Shown: piece after piece, positions 52,097 to 60,244 of the stretch
Layout of the letters: every line of letters starts with the position of its first letter
How positions within the stretch are numbered: position 1 is the first letter of the stretch
From: JBAZWE01 sp041658605
GTDB taxonomy: Bacteria > Actinomycetota > Thermoleophilia > BMS3ABIN01
DNA length: 64,000 bases
Direction: 5' to 3'
NCBI GenBank assembly: GCA_041658605.1
Contig: JBAZZU010000010.1
Coordinates: 6,886 to 70,885, forward strand
The notes under the pieces: generated by a model
The model's input: the letters and a program-made list of their open reading frames with translations, nothing else
Databases searched by the model: none
What the model was told of the DNA's origin: nothing
Program-made: the position numbers and the translations under genes

Positions 52097-52498
52097 TCAG
52101 GGTGTTTCTTCGGAAGCGGTCACGTTCGGCAATGCTGCCGTATCCGGCACACAGGCGACCGCCACGGATACCGAAACTGCTCCACAATGGCTCATTGATA
52201 ACGACAGGGGGCCTGCGTCCAGCCGCTCGGCTGCTTTTTTCATCGAGCCGCTTACGCGTACTTCCGGCTTTCCCCCCGATCCGATCTCGATCTCACGCCA
52301 GGACAGTACGCCGGTGCCAAGCGCCTTGCCCACCGCCTCCTTGGCGGCGAACCTGGCCGCGAAGTGCTGCACGGGGTTCGGCCGCGACCGGCAATAGGCC
52401 GCCTCGCCCTGCGTGAAGACGCGCTCAACCAGTCCCGGATGCCTCTCGAGGGCACGGGCGAAGCGCTCGTTTTCGATTATGTCTATGCCTACCAGCAC
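52097..52498 (-). CDS. acpS: holo-ACP synthase
   Basis: Transfers phosphopantetheine from CoA to acyl carrier protein. 133 aa: VGIDIIENERFARAL with the metal Asp, FAARFAAKEAVGKALG with the catalytic Glu/Lys, and SMSHCGAVSVSVAVA. GTG start at 52498. The last 15 residues extend beyond the usual end. The substrate gene acpP is not in the window. Confidence 0.94.
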   Translation of the reverse strand: MLVGIDIIENERFARALERHPGLVERVFTQGEAAYCRSRPNPVQHFAARFAAKEAVGKALGTGVLSWREIEIGSGGKPEVRVSGSMKKAAERLDAGPLSLSMSHCGAVSVSVAVACVPDTAALPNVTASEETP

Positions 52499-52597
52499 GT
52501 CAGGAAGATATCAGCACCTTTCAAACGCAATTATTCCATCGATGGGGAAGTAATTAAACCAGGCTGGCGCAATAGTGTCTCCCTGGCGGAAAAGTAT

Positions 52598-54427
52598 TTA
52601 TTCGACAGTGACCGTTTTGGCGAGGTTGCGCGGCTGGTCCACGTTGCAGCCCTTCAGCCGGGCGATGTAGTAGGCAAGCAGCTGCAGGGGGACCACGGAG
52701 AGCAGGGGCGACAGCATCTCTGAGCTTTTAGGGATGAACATGACGTCATCGCTGTAATGCGAGATATCGGTGTTGCCCTCGCTGGCGACGGCGATGACCG
52801 ACGCCTGGCGGGCCCGGACCTCCTCCATGTTCGACACCACCTTGCTGAGAACGTGGCCGTCATTGGCGACCACGACGACCGGGGAGCCCTGCTCGAGCAG
52901 GGCGATGGGCCCGTGTTTCATCTCTCCGGCGGCATATGCTTCCGTGGGAATGTATGATATCTCCTTGAGCTTCAGGGCTCCTTCCAGGCAGACCGGCAGG
53001 CCGACACCACGGCCCAGGTAGAGGAAGAACGGCTGCTGGTAATAGCGCTCCGCTATTTCGCGGGCGCTGGATTCGGTCTTCAGATACTCCCGCATCAGTT
53101 CCGGGATAGAATCGAGTTCGGCTGAGATCGCGGCGATCTTTTTTGTCGAAAGGGTTTTCTTGACCTGTGCCAGGTAGAGGGCCAGCAGGTGGATCGCGGC
53201 GATCTGTGCGACATGGGTCTTGGTGGCCGCAACGCCGATCTCGAGGCCCGCCCGCGTGTAAAGGACTCCGTCCGCGTCGCGGGTCGCCTGGCTGCCCATG
53301 ATGTTGGTGATGGCGAGGACTTTCGCGCCCAGCTTCCGGGCCTGGCGCATCGCCACCAGCGTGTCGGCGGTCTCACCTGACTGTGAGATGCCGACCACCA
53401 GGGTCGTCGGTGAGAGGACCGGATCGCGGTAGCGGAACTCGGAGGCGACATCAAGCTCGACAGCCACCCGCGCCCAGTTCTCCAGGACATAACGGCCCAC
53501 CATGCCCGCGTGGTATGAAGTTCCGCAGGCGACGATGTATATCTTGTCGATGCCGGCCAGCTCTTCCTCGGATATCTCAAGCTCCTCCAGCATGACACGG
53601 CCATCCTCTGTAAAGCGTCCGGCCAGAGTATCTGCCAGCGAGTCTGGCTGTTCGTATATCTCCTTGCGCATGAAAGTCTCGTAGCCGCCCTTCTCGGCGG
53701 CCTCGGCGTCCCAGTCCACCCGCGTGACCTCGCGGTCGAGCGGCCGCTTCTCCAGATCCATGACCTGCACGCCGTCAGGAGTCGCGACGAACAGTTCATC
53801 GTCATTGATGATCATCACGTCGCGAGTCTCTGCAAGAAAGGCGGGAATGGCCGAGGCGATGAAGTTCTCTCCCTTGCCGATGCCGATCAGCAGCGGGCAC
53901 TCCTTGCGTGCGCCGGCAATGAGGTCCGGATGGTCCGCATGAATGGCGCAGAAAGCATAATGTCCGTGTATCTCTCCGACGGTCAGGCGCACGGCCTCCA
54001 GCAGATCGCCATCATAGTGCTTTTCGATGAGGTGTGAGATGACCTCAGCGTCGGTCTCCGAAGTGAACTTGTGGCCTTCCGCGGACAGCTCTTCGCGCAG
54101 CCTCTTGTAATTTTCGATGATGCCGTTCAGCACGATCGATATCCTTCCCGTGCAGTCACTGTGGGGATGGGCGTTGGCGGTTGAGGGGCGTCCGTGTGTC
54201 GCCCAGCGGGTATGGCCCAGCCCGAGCCGGGCCGCGGATTTACCGTTGCCGGCCAGCTCCTTCTCCAGGCTGTCGAGGTTCCCGACCGCGCGTATTATCT
54301 CGATGCGGCCGTCGTTCATCATGGAGACGCCGGCAGAGTCGTAGCCGCGGTATTCGAGTTTTCTCAAACCCTGGTAAAGGATATCCGTACAGGGCCTTGG
54401 CCCCACATAAGCTATGATTCCACACAT
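52598..54427 (-). CDS. glmS: glutamine-fructose-6-phosphate aminotransferase
   Basis: Makes glucosamine-6-phosphate, the first step to UDP-GlcNAc. 609 aa: glutaminase domain with the N-terminal nucleophile Cys2 (MCGIIAYVG) and GHTRWATHG; two SIS domains with VACGTSYHAGMVG, SQSGETADTL and the C-terminal LAKTVTVE. glmM lies 73 bp upstream on the same strand. No glmS ribozyme or other leader is visible in that 73 bp gap. Confidence 0.97.
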   Translation of the reverse strand: MCGIIAYVGPRPCTDILYQGLRKLEYRGYDSAGVSMMNDGRIEIIRAVGNLDSLEKELAGNGKSAARLGLGHTRWATHGRPSTANAHPHSDCTGRISIVLNGIIENYKRLREELSAEGHKFTSETDAEVISHLIEKHYDGDLLEAVRLTVGEIHGHYAFCAIHADHPDLIAGARKECPLLIGIGKGENFIASAIPAFLAETRDVMIINDDELFVATPDGVQVMDLEKRPLDREVTRVDWDAEAAEKGGYETFMRKEIYEQPDSLADTLAGRFTEDGRVMLEELEISEEELAGIDKIYIVACGTSYHAGMVGRYVLENWARVAVELDVASEFRYRDPVLSPTTLVVGISQSGETADTLVAMRQARKLGAKVLAITNIMGSQATRDADGVLYTRAGLEIGVAATKTHVAQIAAIHLLALYLAQVKKTLSTKKIAAISAELDSIPELMREYLKTESSAREIAERYYQQPFFLYLGRGVGLPVCLEGALKLKEISYIPTEAYAAGEMKHGPIALLEQGSPVVVVANDGHVLSKVVSNMEEVRARQASVIAVASEGNTDISHYSDDVMFIPKSSEMLSPLLSVVPLQLLAYYIARLKGCNVDQPRNLAKTVTVE

Positions 54428-54500
54428 TTTAAGAAAGATGCTCCTGATTCAAGGTTTCACGTTCACGCATATGATAAGCCATACGCGGGGGGACAGGTAA

Positions 54501-55841
54501 TTATAGGCTGGTTGTGCCGAGGCAGCTTTCTACCTCGGAAACGATGCCGGCGCAGATCTCATCGCAAAGCTCCAGCGTCGCGGCCTCGACCATGACCCTG
54601 ACGACGGGCTCGGTTCCCGAGGGACGAACCAGGACTCTGCCCTCGTCACCAAGGCGACTGGTTTCGGTTTCGACCTTTTCCCAGATCCCGGCCGCTTCCT
54701 TGAGGCCGGACATGTCAGCGACCCGCACATTGACGAGTCTCTGGGGCAGACGCTCCATGATTTTTGCCAGCCCGTTCAAAGGGATGCCGGTTTCCGTCAT
54801 GGCCTGCAGTAACAGCAGCGCAGTAGCCAGGCCGTCGCCGGTCGTGCCGGTCTCCAGGTTGATCAGGTGCCCCGACTGCTCGCCGCCGAATCCGTAGCCG
54901 CCGGCAAGCATGTCCTCGAGGACATAACGGTCCCCCACTGCCGTGGTCCTGACCTCGATGCCAAGTTCGTTCATCGCCATATGGAATCCGAGGTTGGTCA
55001 TGACAGTGGTGACTATCGTGTTCTTGGGCAGCTTTCCCTTATCCTTGAGGAAGTTGCCGCAGATGGCCATGATAAAATCGCCATCGATCACGTTGCCGCT
55101 GGCGTCGATCGCGATGACGCGGTCGCCGTCGCCGTCGAACGCGAGGCCGACATCGAAGCCGCCGGCCAGAACCTCGTCACGCAGTCCGTGTACGTGGGTG
55201 GAGCCGCAGCCGTCGTTGATATTGAAACCGTCAGGCCGGTCGGCGATCACCGTGGCGCGGGCGTTCAGCCTTTCAAAGGCCAGCGGTGCGCTCTCGTAGG
55301 TGGCGCCGTTGGCGCAGTCGATCAGGATACGCAGCCCGGAAAGATCGAGTTCGTTCCTGGCGAGCAGGTGATCCACATAGACCTCGTAAGCGTTCTTGAG
55401 ATAACTCACGGCGCCGGGGTCGTCCGGCACGGGTGGATGTTCTTCGCCGGTCAGGTATCGCTCCATCTCGACTTCCTGCTCGTCGGTCAGCTTGAAGCCA
55501 GAGGCTCCGAAGAACTTGATGCCGTTGTCCTGGTATGGGTTGTGGGAGGCGGAGATCACCGCGCCCGCATCCGCGTTCTGGTCTATCACAAGGCTGGCGA
55601 CCGCGGGAGTCGGTATTACGCCCGCCCGGATCGGCTCGCCGCCCGCCGAGCTGATGCCGGCGACGAGGGCAGCTTCGAGCATCGGACCGGAGACGCGGGT
55701 ATCGCGTCCGATCAGAATGCGTGGTCTGGCAGCGGGAAGCACCGCCACGGCCGCCCGCCCGGCGGCAAGCGCCAAGTCAGCGGTGAGCATCTGGTTTGCT
55801 GCTCCCCTTATTCCATCGGTACCAAAAAATTTACGGGACAA
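54501..55841 (-). CDS. glmM: phosphoglucosamine mutase
   Basis: Interconverts glucosamine-6-phosphate and glucosamine-1-phosphate. 446 aa: KFFGTDGIRG at the start, phosphoserine loop ISASHNPYQDNG (about residue 100), metal loop FDGDGDR, sugar loop GGEQSGHLI and phosphate loop RPSGTEPVVRVMVE. TTG start at 55841, 8 nt after AAAGG. glmS follows, giving a compact amino-sugar pair. Confidence 0.97.
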   Translation of the reverse strand: MSRKFFGTDGIRGAANQMLTADLALAAGRAAVAVLPAARPRILIGRDTRVSGPMLEAALVAGISSAGGEPIRAGVIPTPAVASLVIDQNADAGAVISASHNPYQDNGIKFFGASGFKLTDEQEVEMERYLTGEEHPPVPDDPGAVSYLKNAYEVYVDHLLARNELDLSGLRILIDCANGATYESAPLAFERLNARATVIADRPDGFNINDGCGSTHVHGLRDEVLAGGFDVGLAFDGDGDRVIAIDASGNVIDGDFIMAICGNFLKDKGKLPKNTIVTTVMTNLGFHMAMNELGIEVRTTAVGDRYVLEDMLAGGYGFGGEQSGHLINLETGTTGDGLATALLLLQAMTETGIPLNGLAKIMERLPQRLVNVRVADMSGLKEAAGIWEKVETETSRLGDEGRVLVRPSGTEPVVRVMVEAATLELCDEICAGIVSEVESCLGTTSL

Positions 55842-55975
55842 AAAAACGCCTTTCTCATCAGATCAAACAGAAGATGGGGGATCGCCTTCAAATTCACAGA
55901 CAACGATTATAACCGATTCCACCGCCACCGGTAGGTGTTCATATAAAAGGCGGATATGCGGGCAGAGAGAGCGCT

Positions 55976-56542
55976 TCAACCATTCAGGTCTTGCATCAGC
56001 AGGGCCTTCAGCGCGTAAGTATCAGGATCCACGACCCTGCCGGTGTTATCCAGATGGGTGATATTGATATCTATGGCCATGAGCACGGCGCGATCGACAT
56101 TTACACCGGCGAGCTCTCTTAGCTCCCGCACCCAGTCATGCTGCCGGGTCGGTTCCATGACATCTGAAAGATAAAAAACCTTGTCAGAGAGGCTCATTTC
56201 CGGGTGGCCGGCGGTGTGCCAGAGCACGGCGCTTATAATCGACGCATCGGTTATACCCAGTTCACGCGAGGCGATCTCCGCGGCCACTTTGCCATGAAGG
56301 AGCACCGGACTCATGCGGTCAACCTCCCGTACCGGCAGCCCCAGCTCTTCGGCGCTAGCGACCAGTTCCTCGTTGGGAAGCTCGCGGGCGCAGTCATGAA
56401 GGAGCGCCGCCATCCTCAGCGGCGCCTGATCAACGCCATGCCGGTCCGCCAGTCCGGCAACTGTTTCAAGCACGCTTATGCTGTGCTGAAAGCGTGGCGC
56501 AGAAACGCGCCCTTTCAGCCATTTTCTCAGTTCATCTTCCAT
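55976..56542 (-). CDS. yqeK: YqeK-type HD hydrolase
   Basis: Metal-dependent HD phosphohydrolase; YqeK proteins split diadenosine tetraphosphate (Ap4A). 188 aa: RFQHSISVLETV, ALLHDCARELP (HD), LHGKVAAEIA, VLWHTAGHPEMS and KVFYLSDVMEPTR, the full family set. Often found beside nadD/rsfS, which are not here. It ends 134 bp before glmM starts. Confidence 0.92.
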   Translation of the reverse strand: MEDELRKWLKGRVSAPRFQHSISVLETVAGLADRHGVDQAPLRMAALLHDCARELPNEELVASAEELGLPVREVDRMSPVLLHGKVAAEIASRELGITDASIISAVLWHTAGHPEMSLSDKVFYLSDVMEPTRQHDWVRELRELAGVNVDRAVLMAIDINITHLDNTGRVVDPDTYALKALLMQDLNG

Positions 56543-56677
56543 CTCTGAATATTATCGCAGTTTTTTCGGACCAGTGTCATATCTTTCCAAAGAGTGTCCG
56601 CAGCCGGATTGAAACAGGATGTTTTCGGGAAAGTTCCACATGTAAGGAAGACGCAGAGCCAGGGAAGCGGAGGACTT

Positions 56678-56905
56678 GTGGCAGAGATGAAAGCGGGCTT
56701 TCGCCGGATAAGCGATGAGGCGGTCCGGACAAGAACTGAAAAGGGCTGGGAAGAGTGGTTCGGAATCCTGGATGCATGGGGTGCTCCCCGGCAGGGCCAC
56801 TTCCAGAGCGCCAAACACCTGCGCGAAGAATACGAAGTCAGTCCCTGGTGGGCCCAGGCGGTGACCATTCGCTATGAATGGGAGCGCGGCCTCAGGGAGG
56901 GTTAG
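56678..56905 (+). CDS. stand-alone DUF4287-like domain
   Basis: 75 aa from GTG 56678 (GGAGG 4 nt upstream); ATG 56687 and an earlier frame start at 56594 are alternatives. The sequence RTEKGWEEWFGILDAWGAPR then HLREEYEVSPWWAQAVTIRY matches the short helical DUF4287 module usually found at the end of larger proteins (DUF5655 or SRPBCC types). Here it stands alone and is convergent, overlapping the next gene's stop. Function unknown. Confidence 0.65.
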   Translation: MAEMKAGFRRISDEAVRTRTEKGWEEWFGILDAWGAPRQGHFQSAKHLREEYEVSPWWAQAVTIRYEWERGLREG

Positions 56906-57945
56906 GTTCCCAGGAATATCTTCTCGACGAACGGCGAGGTCATCGCCGCCAGCAATGCGTAGTACGAAGGGATGAAGGTGAGCCTGTCGCCGACGGCGAC
57001 GCCGGGCCTCAGGCTTTCGGGGGGGTCGCATGCCACCGTCAGGTAGTCGCTGCTGGCCTCGATCGGCGTGATGCCCTCGTGGTAGGGAATCAGGGCCGCG
57101 GTGCTCGTATCCTGGCATCCGAAATCGACCAGGGCCTGTGTCCTGCCCGCTTTTTCATATACTTCCAGTACGTTGCCATCCAGCAGAATAGCGTCTCGAT
57201 GGGCCTTGGGCAGATAAAGGTCGCCGGCCTCTCCGGAAGGTATTCGCCCAAGCAGGATGGCCTCACCGCAGCGAAGCTCGGTCAAAGGGCTGAAGAGCGA
57301 GTCCATGCCGCCGGCCTCGCCGCTGATGCCGATCATCAGTCTAAGCAGGCCGGAACCGCCCGCTGAAACGACTGGCAGCGATTGCCCCTCCTTCATCCTG
57401 AGCCGCCAGTGCAGTTGCTGGGCCAGATGGGTAAAGGTTGCAAGGGCCTCCTCCAGCGGTGCCGATTCGCGGGCACAGGCGGCGTTGGTGGCAATGCCGA
57501 CGAGTTCGCCATCAGACAGCTCCGTAAGCAGGGCCGCCTCCTCGACTGCCAGCTCCGCGGGCACGCCTTCCCGGCAATCGCCGGTCTCCACCATAAGGCA
57601 GAGTCGCACGGGGCGTGTCGCACTCAAACCCGTGAGAGCCATGGCCTGCTGCAGCGATGACACAAAATGGATGTCCGCCGCCGTGTTTAACTGCCGGCCT
57701 GCGACCGGCGAGCGCAGCAGTTCCAGTTCAGCGCCGGGAAAGTGGCGGCGCAGGTTGGCGATGCTTTCGATGCGCGAATCAGCCAGGGCGGCCGCTCCGC
57801 CGGCAAGCATGGCCTCCGCGACCAGCTCATTGCCGAGACAGCCCTTGGTGACACCCACCAGCCTGAGGCCGTGCGGCTTGATCAGCCAGTCTACCAGCCT
57901 GGCATTTGCCTGGATCTTTGCTAAATCGATTGTCAGGTTCGGCAT
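56902..57945 (-). CDS. alanine/ornithine racemase-like PLP enzyme
   Basis: 347 aa, fold-III PLP enzyme. NLTIDLAKIQANARLV and the lysine in RLVGVTKGCLGN (about residue 34) match the ornithine/alanine racemase family rather than the main alr, which is also in this window. VSAGGSGLL is the phosphate-binding area, and the C-terminal DCTxxxLIPYHEG-like part (DTSTAALIPYHEGITPIEASSD) lacks the Alr tyrosine context. Substrate unclear: ornithine, alanine or another amino acid. Confidence 0.8.
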   Translation of the reverse strand: MPNLTIDLAKIQANARLVDWLIKPHGLRLVGVTKGCLGNELVAEAMLAGGAAALADSRIESIANLRRHFPGAELELLRSPVAGRQLNTAADIHFVSSLQQAMALTGLSATRPVRLCLMVETGDCREGVPAELAVEEAALLTELSDGELVGIATNAACARESAPLEEALATFTHLAQQLHWRLRMKEGQSLPVVSAGGSGLLRLMIGISGEAGGMDSLFSPLTELRCGEAILLGRIPSGEAGDLYLPKAHRDAILLDGNVLEVYEKAGRTQALVDFGCQDTSTAALIPYHEGITPIEASSDYLTVACDPPESLRPGVAVGDRLTFIPSYYALLAAMTSPFVEKIFLGT

Positions 57946-58023
57946 CGGAGAGGTTCGGCTTTGGTAGGTTGAGTATCAAATGGTCGATCAACGCTATGAA
58001 GAAAGAAGATAGCACCCGAGCCT

Positions 58024-58058
58024 GGAGAAAAAAAGAGGATGGCGGAAACTCCGCCATC
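58024..58058 (-). terminator. terminator of rplM-rpsI
   Basis: AGGATGGCGGA (58034-58044) pairs perfectly with TCCGCCATCCT (58048-58058), loop AAC. On the minus strand it is followed by CTTTTTTTCTC, a strong U tract, 29 nt after the rpsI stop. Confidence 0.93.
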
Positions 58059-58086
58059 CTGAAAATCCAGCCTTCGCGACCGGGCT

Positions 58087-58473
58087 TTAGCGCTTGGAGA
58101 ACTGCGGACGCTTGCGGGCGCCCTTCAGGCCGGCCTTCTTGCGCTCGACCTTGCGTGAATCCCTGGTGAGGAAACCACCTACGCGGAGTTCTTTCCTCAG
58201 GGAGTCATCCGCCTGGAGCAGTGCCTTGGCGATACCATGCTTCAGTGCGCCAGCCTGTCCGCCGACGCCACCGCCGGTGATATTGGCCGAAACATCAAAC
58301 CGGCCTTCAGTGCCGGTGGTCGCGAGAGGCATCCGCACTTCCGTGCGCAGCCGCGGGCGTCCGAAATATTCATCTACCGGCCTGTTGTTAACCGTCATCT
58401 TGCCGTCTCCGGGAGTGAGGATAACCCGGGCGATCGAGGTCTTGCGCTTGCCGGTTGCGGTATATCTAACCAA
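58087..58473 (-). CDS. rpsI: 30S ribosomal protein S9
   Basis: 128 aa. GKRKTSIARVIL, the VDEYFGRPRLRTEV region, GGGVGGQAGALKHGIAKAL and the extreme C-terminal GARKRPQFSKR, whose last Lys/Arg reaches the P-site tRNA. The start is TTG 58473, 5 nt after AGGAGAT, overlapping rplM by 8 bp; an upstream ATG at 58503 lies inside rplM and is rejected. Confidence 0.97.
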   Translation of the reverse strand: MVRYTATGKRKTSIARVILTPGDGKMTVNNRPVDEYFGRPRLRTEVRMPLATTGTEGRFDVSANITGGGVGGQAGALKHGIAKALLQADDSLRKELRVGGFLTRDSRKVERKKAGLKGARKRPQFSKR

Positions 58474-58897
58474 GCTGCATCTCCTTAGGTTTCTGGGCCT
58501 CATGGGGATGCTCGGGGCCCGCGTAAATCTTGAGCTTCTTCAGCTGTGCCCGGCCGAGCCGGTTCTTTGGCAGCATACCTTTGACTGCGAGACGGATAAC
58601 ATGTTCCGGTCTTTTGGTCATCATCTCGGCCAGTGTCCTCTGCTTCAGACCGCCCGGATAGCCGGTATGCCGGTAATAAATCTTGTTCTCCATCTTCCGC
58701 CCGGTGACGGCGATGCGCGAAGCGTTGACTACAACCACGAAATCCCCCGTATCGATATTCGGGGTATAATCAGGCTTGGTCTTGCCCCTGAGGTTATCAG
58801 CGATGCGCGTAGCCAGACGGCCAAGGCGTTGGTCCTTGGCGTCGACGACGAGCCAGTTTCGCTCGATTGTTGAAGGTTTTGCGACGTAAGTTTTCAT
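58466..58897 (-). CDS. rplM: 50S ribosomal protein L13
   Basis: 143 aa from ATG 58897 (AGGAAG upstream). RNWLVVDAKDQRLGRLAT, PNIDTGDFVVVVNA, YYRHTGYPGGLK and GMLPKNRLGR are family signatures. A longer frame from ATG 58918 starts at about the predicted transcription start and is rejected. Co-transcribed with rpsI as in nearly all bacteria. Confidence 0.97.
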   Translation of the reverse strand: MKTYVAKPSTIERNWLVVDAKDQRLGRLATRIADNLRGKTKPDYTPNIDTGDFVVVVNASRIAVTGRKMENKIYYRHTGYPGGLKQRTLAEMMTKRPEHVIRLAVKGMLPKNRLGRAQLKKLKIYAGPEHPHEAQKPKEMQLG

Positions 58898-58924
58898 AGG
58901 CTTCCTAATTGGGCGCAACGATGG

Positions 58925-58953
58925 ATGTTAGAGCAAAACACGGCGTCTGTCAA
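58925..58953 (-). promoter_or_regulatory. promoter of rplM-rpsI
   Basis: Minus strand: perfect TTGACA (58948-58953), 17-nt spacer, TAACAT (58925-58930). The start falls near 58918, leaving about 20 nt of leader, too short for an L13 leader RNA. Confidence 0.75.
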
Positions 58954-59072
58954 ATATTGCAGACTTCGGGCACAAGTCGGGCGAAACAGAAAAACCGATC
59001 ACGTCCGGATGGCTGTAAATGGTGTACTGCCGGGCGTAAACTAAAGAGCATGAATATGGAAACGAACCAGGC

Positions 59073-59690
59073 ATGAACGGCAACGTCAGAACCAGAGTCC
59101 TTATTATAACCGGAGAATCCGCTCTTGCCCCGGATGCGATCGCCGCAGAGGCGGGGCTCCGGTCTTTAGCGCAGGGGGCGGAACCAGCACCTGCGTCTGT
59201 CGGCGTCAGGCCGTATCACAATGCCTGGACACTGGCCGAAGCGCTTTCGGCCACCCATGACGTGATACTCGCCGTTCCTGAGAAAACCGGACATTCGCAC
59301 CGAAGTTTCGCAGTCGTATACTATACCCGCCGCAATATCGGTTTGCTGGCGGCCGCATCGGAAGTGGTAATCTGTGACAGGAAGGTACTCGATCGGAATC
59401 CGTTTCTGGCTGAGACATCGTGTCCCATACCGGCAAGTTTGAAGAATCTTGCGGCCGGTGATATTGATTCAGTCCTGGAGGGCGGGGATGCTGAAAACCA
59501 TATGGAGCCTGGGAAAGATGAAGCGGACATGTTCATCTGGAGGTCGCCTTCAGCGGTGCCGGACAAGGGCCTGCGATATTATCTGGCGCGTCTGCGCTAT
59601 CATCTTCGTACCGGAGGCGCTCGCGGCGCCGTATCGCGCGGCGGGTCGTTAATAAAGAGGAAAAGCTCCGGCAAGGAAAAATCTGATTAA
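59073..59690 (+). CDS. protein of unknown function
   Basis: 205 aa, not recognised. The N-terminal half looks alpha/beta (RVLIITGESALAPDAIAAEA; THDVILAVPEKTGHSHRSFA; ASEVVICDRKVL), like a Rossmann-type or glycosyltransferase-like half domain without an obvious catalytic motif. The C-terminus is very basic (RGGSLIKRKSSGKEKSD). It starts the plus-strand run that leads to sugar-phosphate and glycosyltransferase genes. Confidence 0.6.
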   Translation: MNGNVRTRVLIITGESALAPDAIAAEAGLRSLAQGAEPAPASVGVRPYHNAWTLAEALSATHDVILAVPEKTGHSHRSFAVVYYTRRNIGLLAAASEVVICDRKVLDRNPFLAETSCPIPASLKNLAAGDIDSVLEGGDAENHMEPGKDEADMFIWRSPSAVPDKGLRYYLARLRYHLRTGGARGAVSRGGSLIKRKSSGKEKSD

Positions 59691-59729
59691 ATGCCGGCAG
59701 GCTGAAGCGGCAAACAGGAAAGGGGAAAA

Positions 59730-60146
59730 ATGAGGAAGAACATGTTTCTCAAGATTATGCCCGCCGCGGCGCTGGCCCTGATGGCCGTGCTGCTTGTGTT
59801 CGTCACGGCCGGCTGCAGCAGTGGCCCGAGCCCGACCAACGTGGCCGAGGATTTTGCCCGTCAGATGAACGAGCGCAAATTCGGTGAGATCTACGATCTG
59901 CTGGCTGTGCAGTCACCCATCCGCAAGGAAATATCACGCGATGACTTCGTGGCGCAGTATGAAAGCATCTATCCGGATGGTTTCAGGCTGGCGGATTTCA
60001 AGGTAACCGAAGAGAGGGTCGAAGGCGACAACATGGCAGTGGTCCTCTGGACAGCCAACGCGATCGTGCCGGGGCGTGAGGATGAGCCGACCAACCGCAC
60101 TTTCTCGATGGTAATGGAAGACGGCGCCTGGAAGATCGACCAGTGA
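59730..60146 (+). CDS. lipoprotein with NTF2-like domain
   Basis: 138 aa. Signal peptide with lipobox FVTAGC (Cys 29), so membrane-anchored outside. The rest (VAEDFARQMNERKFGEIYDLL, SRDDFVAQYESIY, GAWKIDQ) follows the DUF4878/NTF2-like pattern found in small exported proteins, including penicillin-binding-protein N-terminal domains. No catalytic residues can be named. Confidence 0.78.
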   Translation: MRKNMFLKIMPAAALALMAVLLVFVTAGCSSGPSPTNVAEDFARQMNERKFGEIYDLLAVQSPIRKEISRDDFVAQYESIYPDGFRLADFKVTEERVEGDNMAVVLWTANAIVPGREDEPTNRTFSMVMEDGAWKIDQ

Positions 60147-60244
60147 TTCGGCGACAGGCTCCGGATTGTCTGCCAGGCCCCCGTCAGTTATAGTACTTTT
60201 CCGGTAAAATACGGATCGAATCTTAACCTGAACAGGAGGATAGC

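Noticed and set aside
50564..52198. 544-codon plus-strand frame opposite the nnr gene
   Set aside because: Antisense to a complete bifunctional NAD(P)HX repair enzyme with all motifs. The plus frame has no recognisable domain and a low-complexity Arg/Gly/Cys composition.
54428..54500. glmS ribozyme
   Set aside because: The 73-bp gap between glmM and glmS is too short and lacks the conserved double-pseudoknot core.
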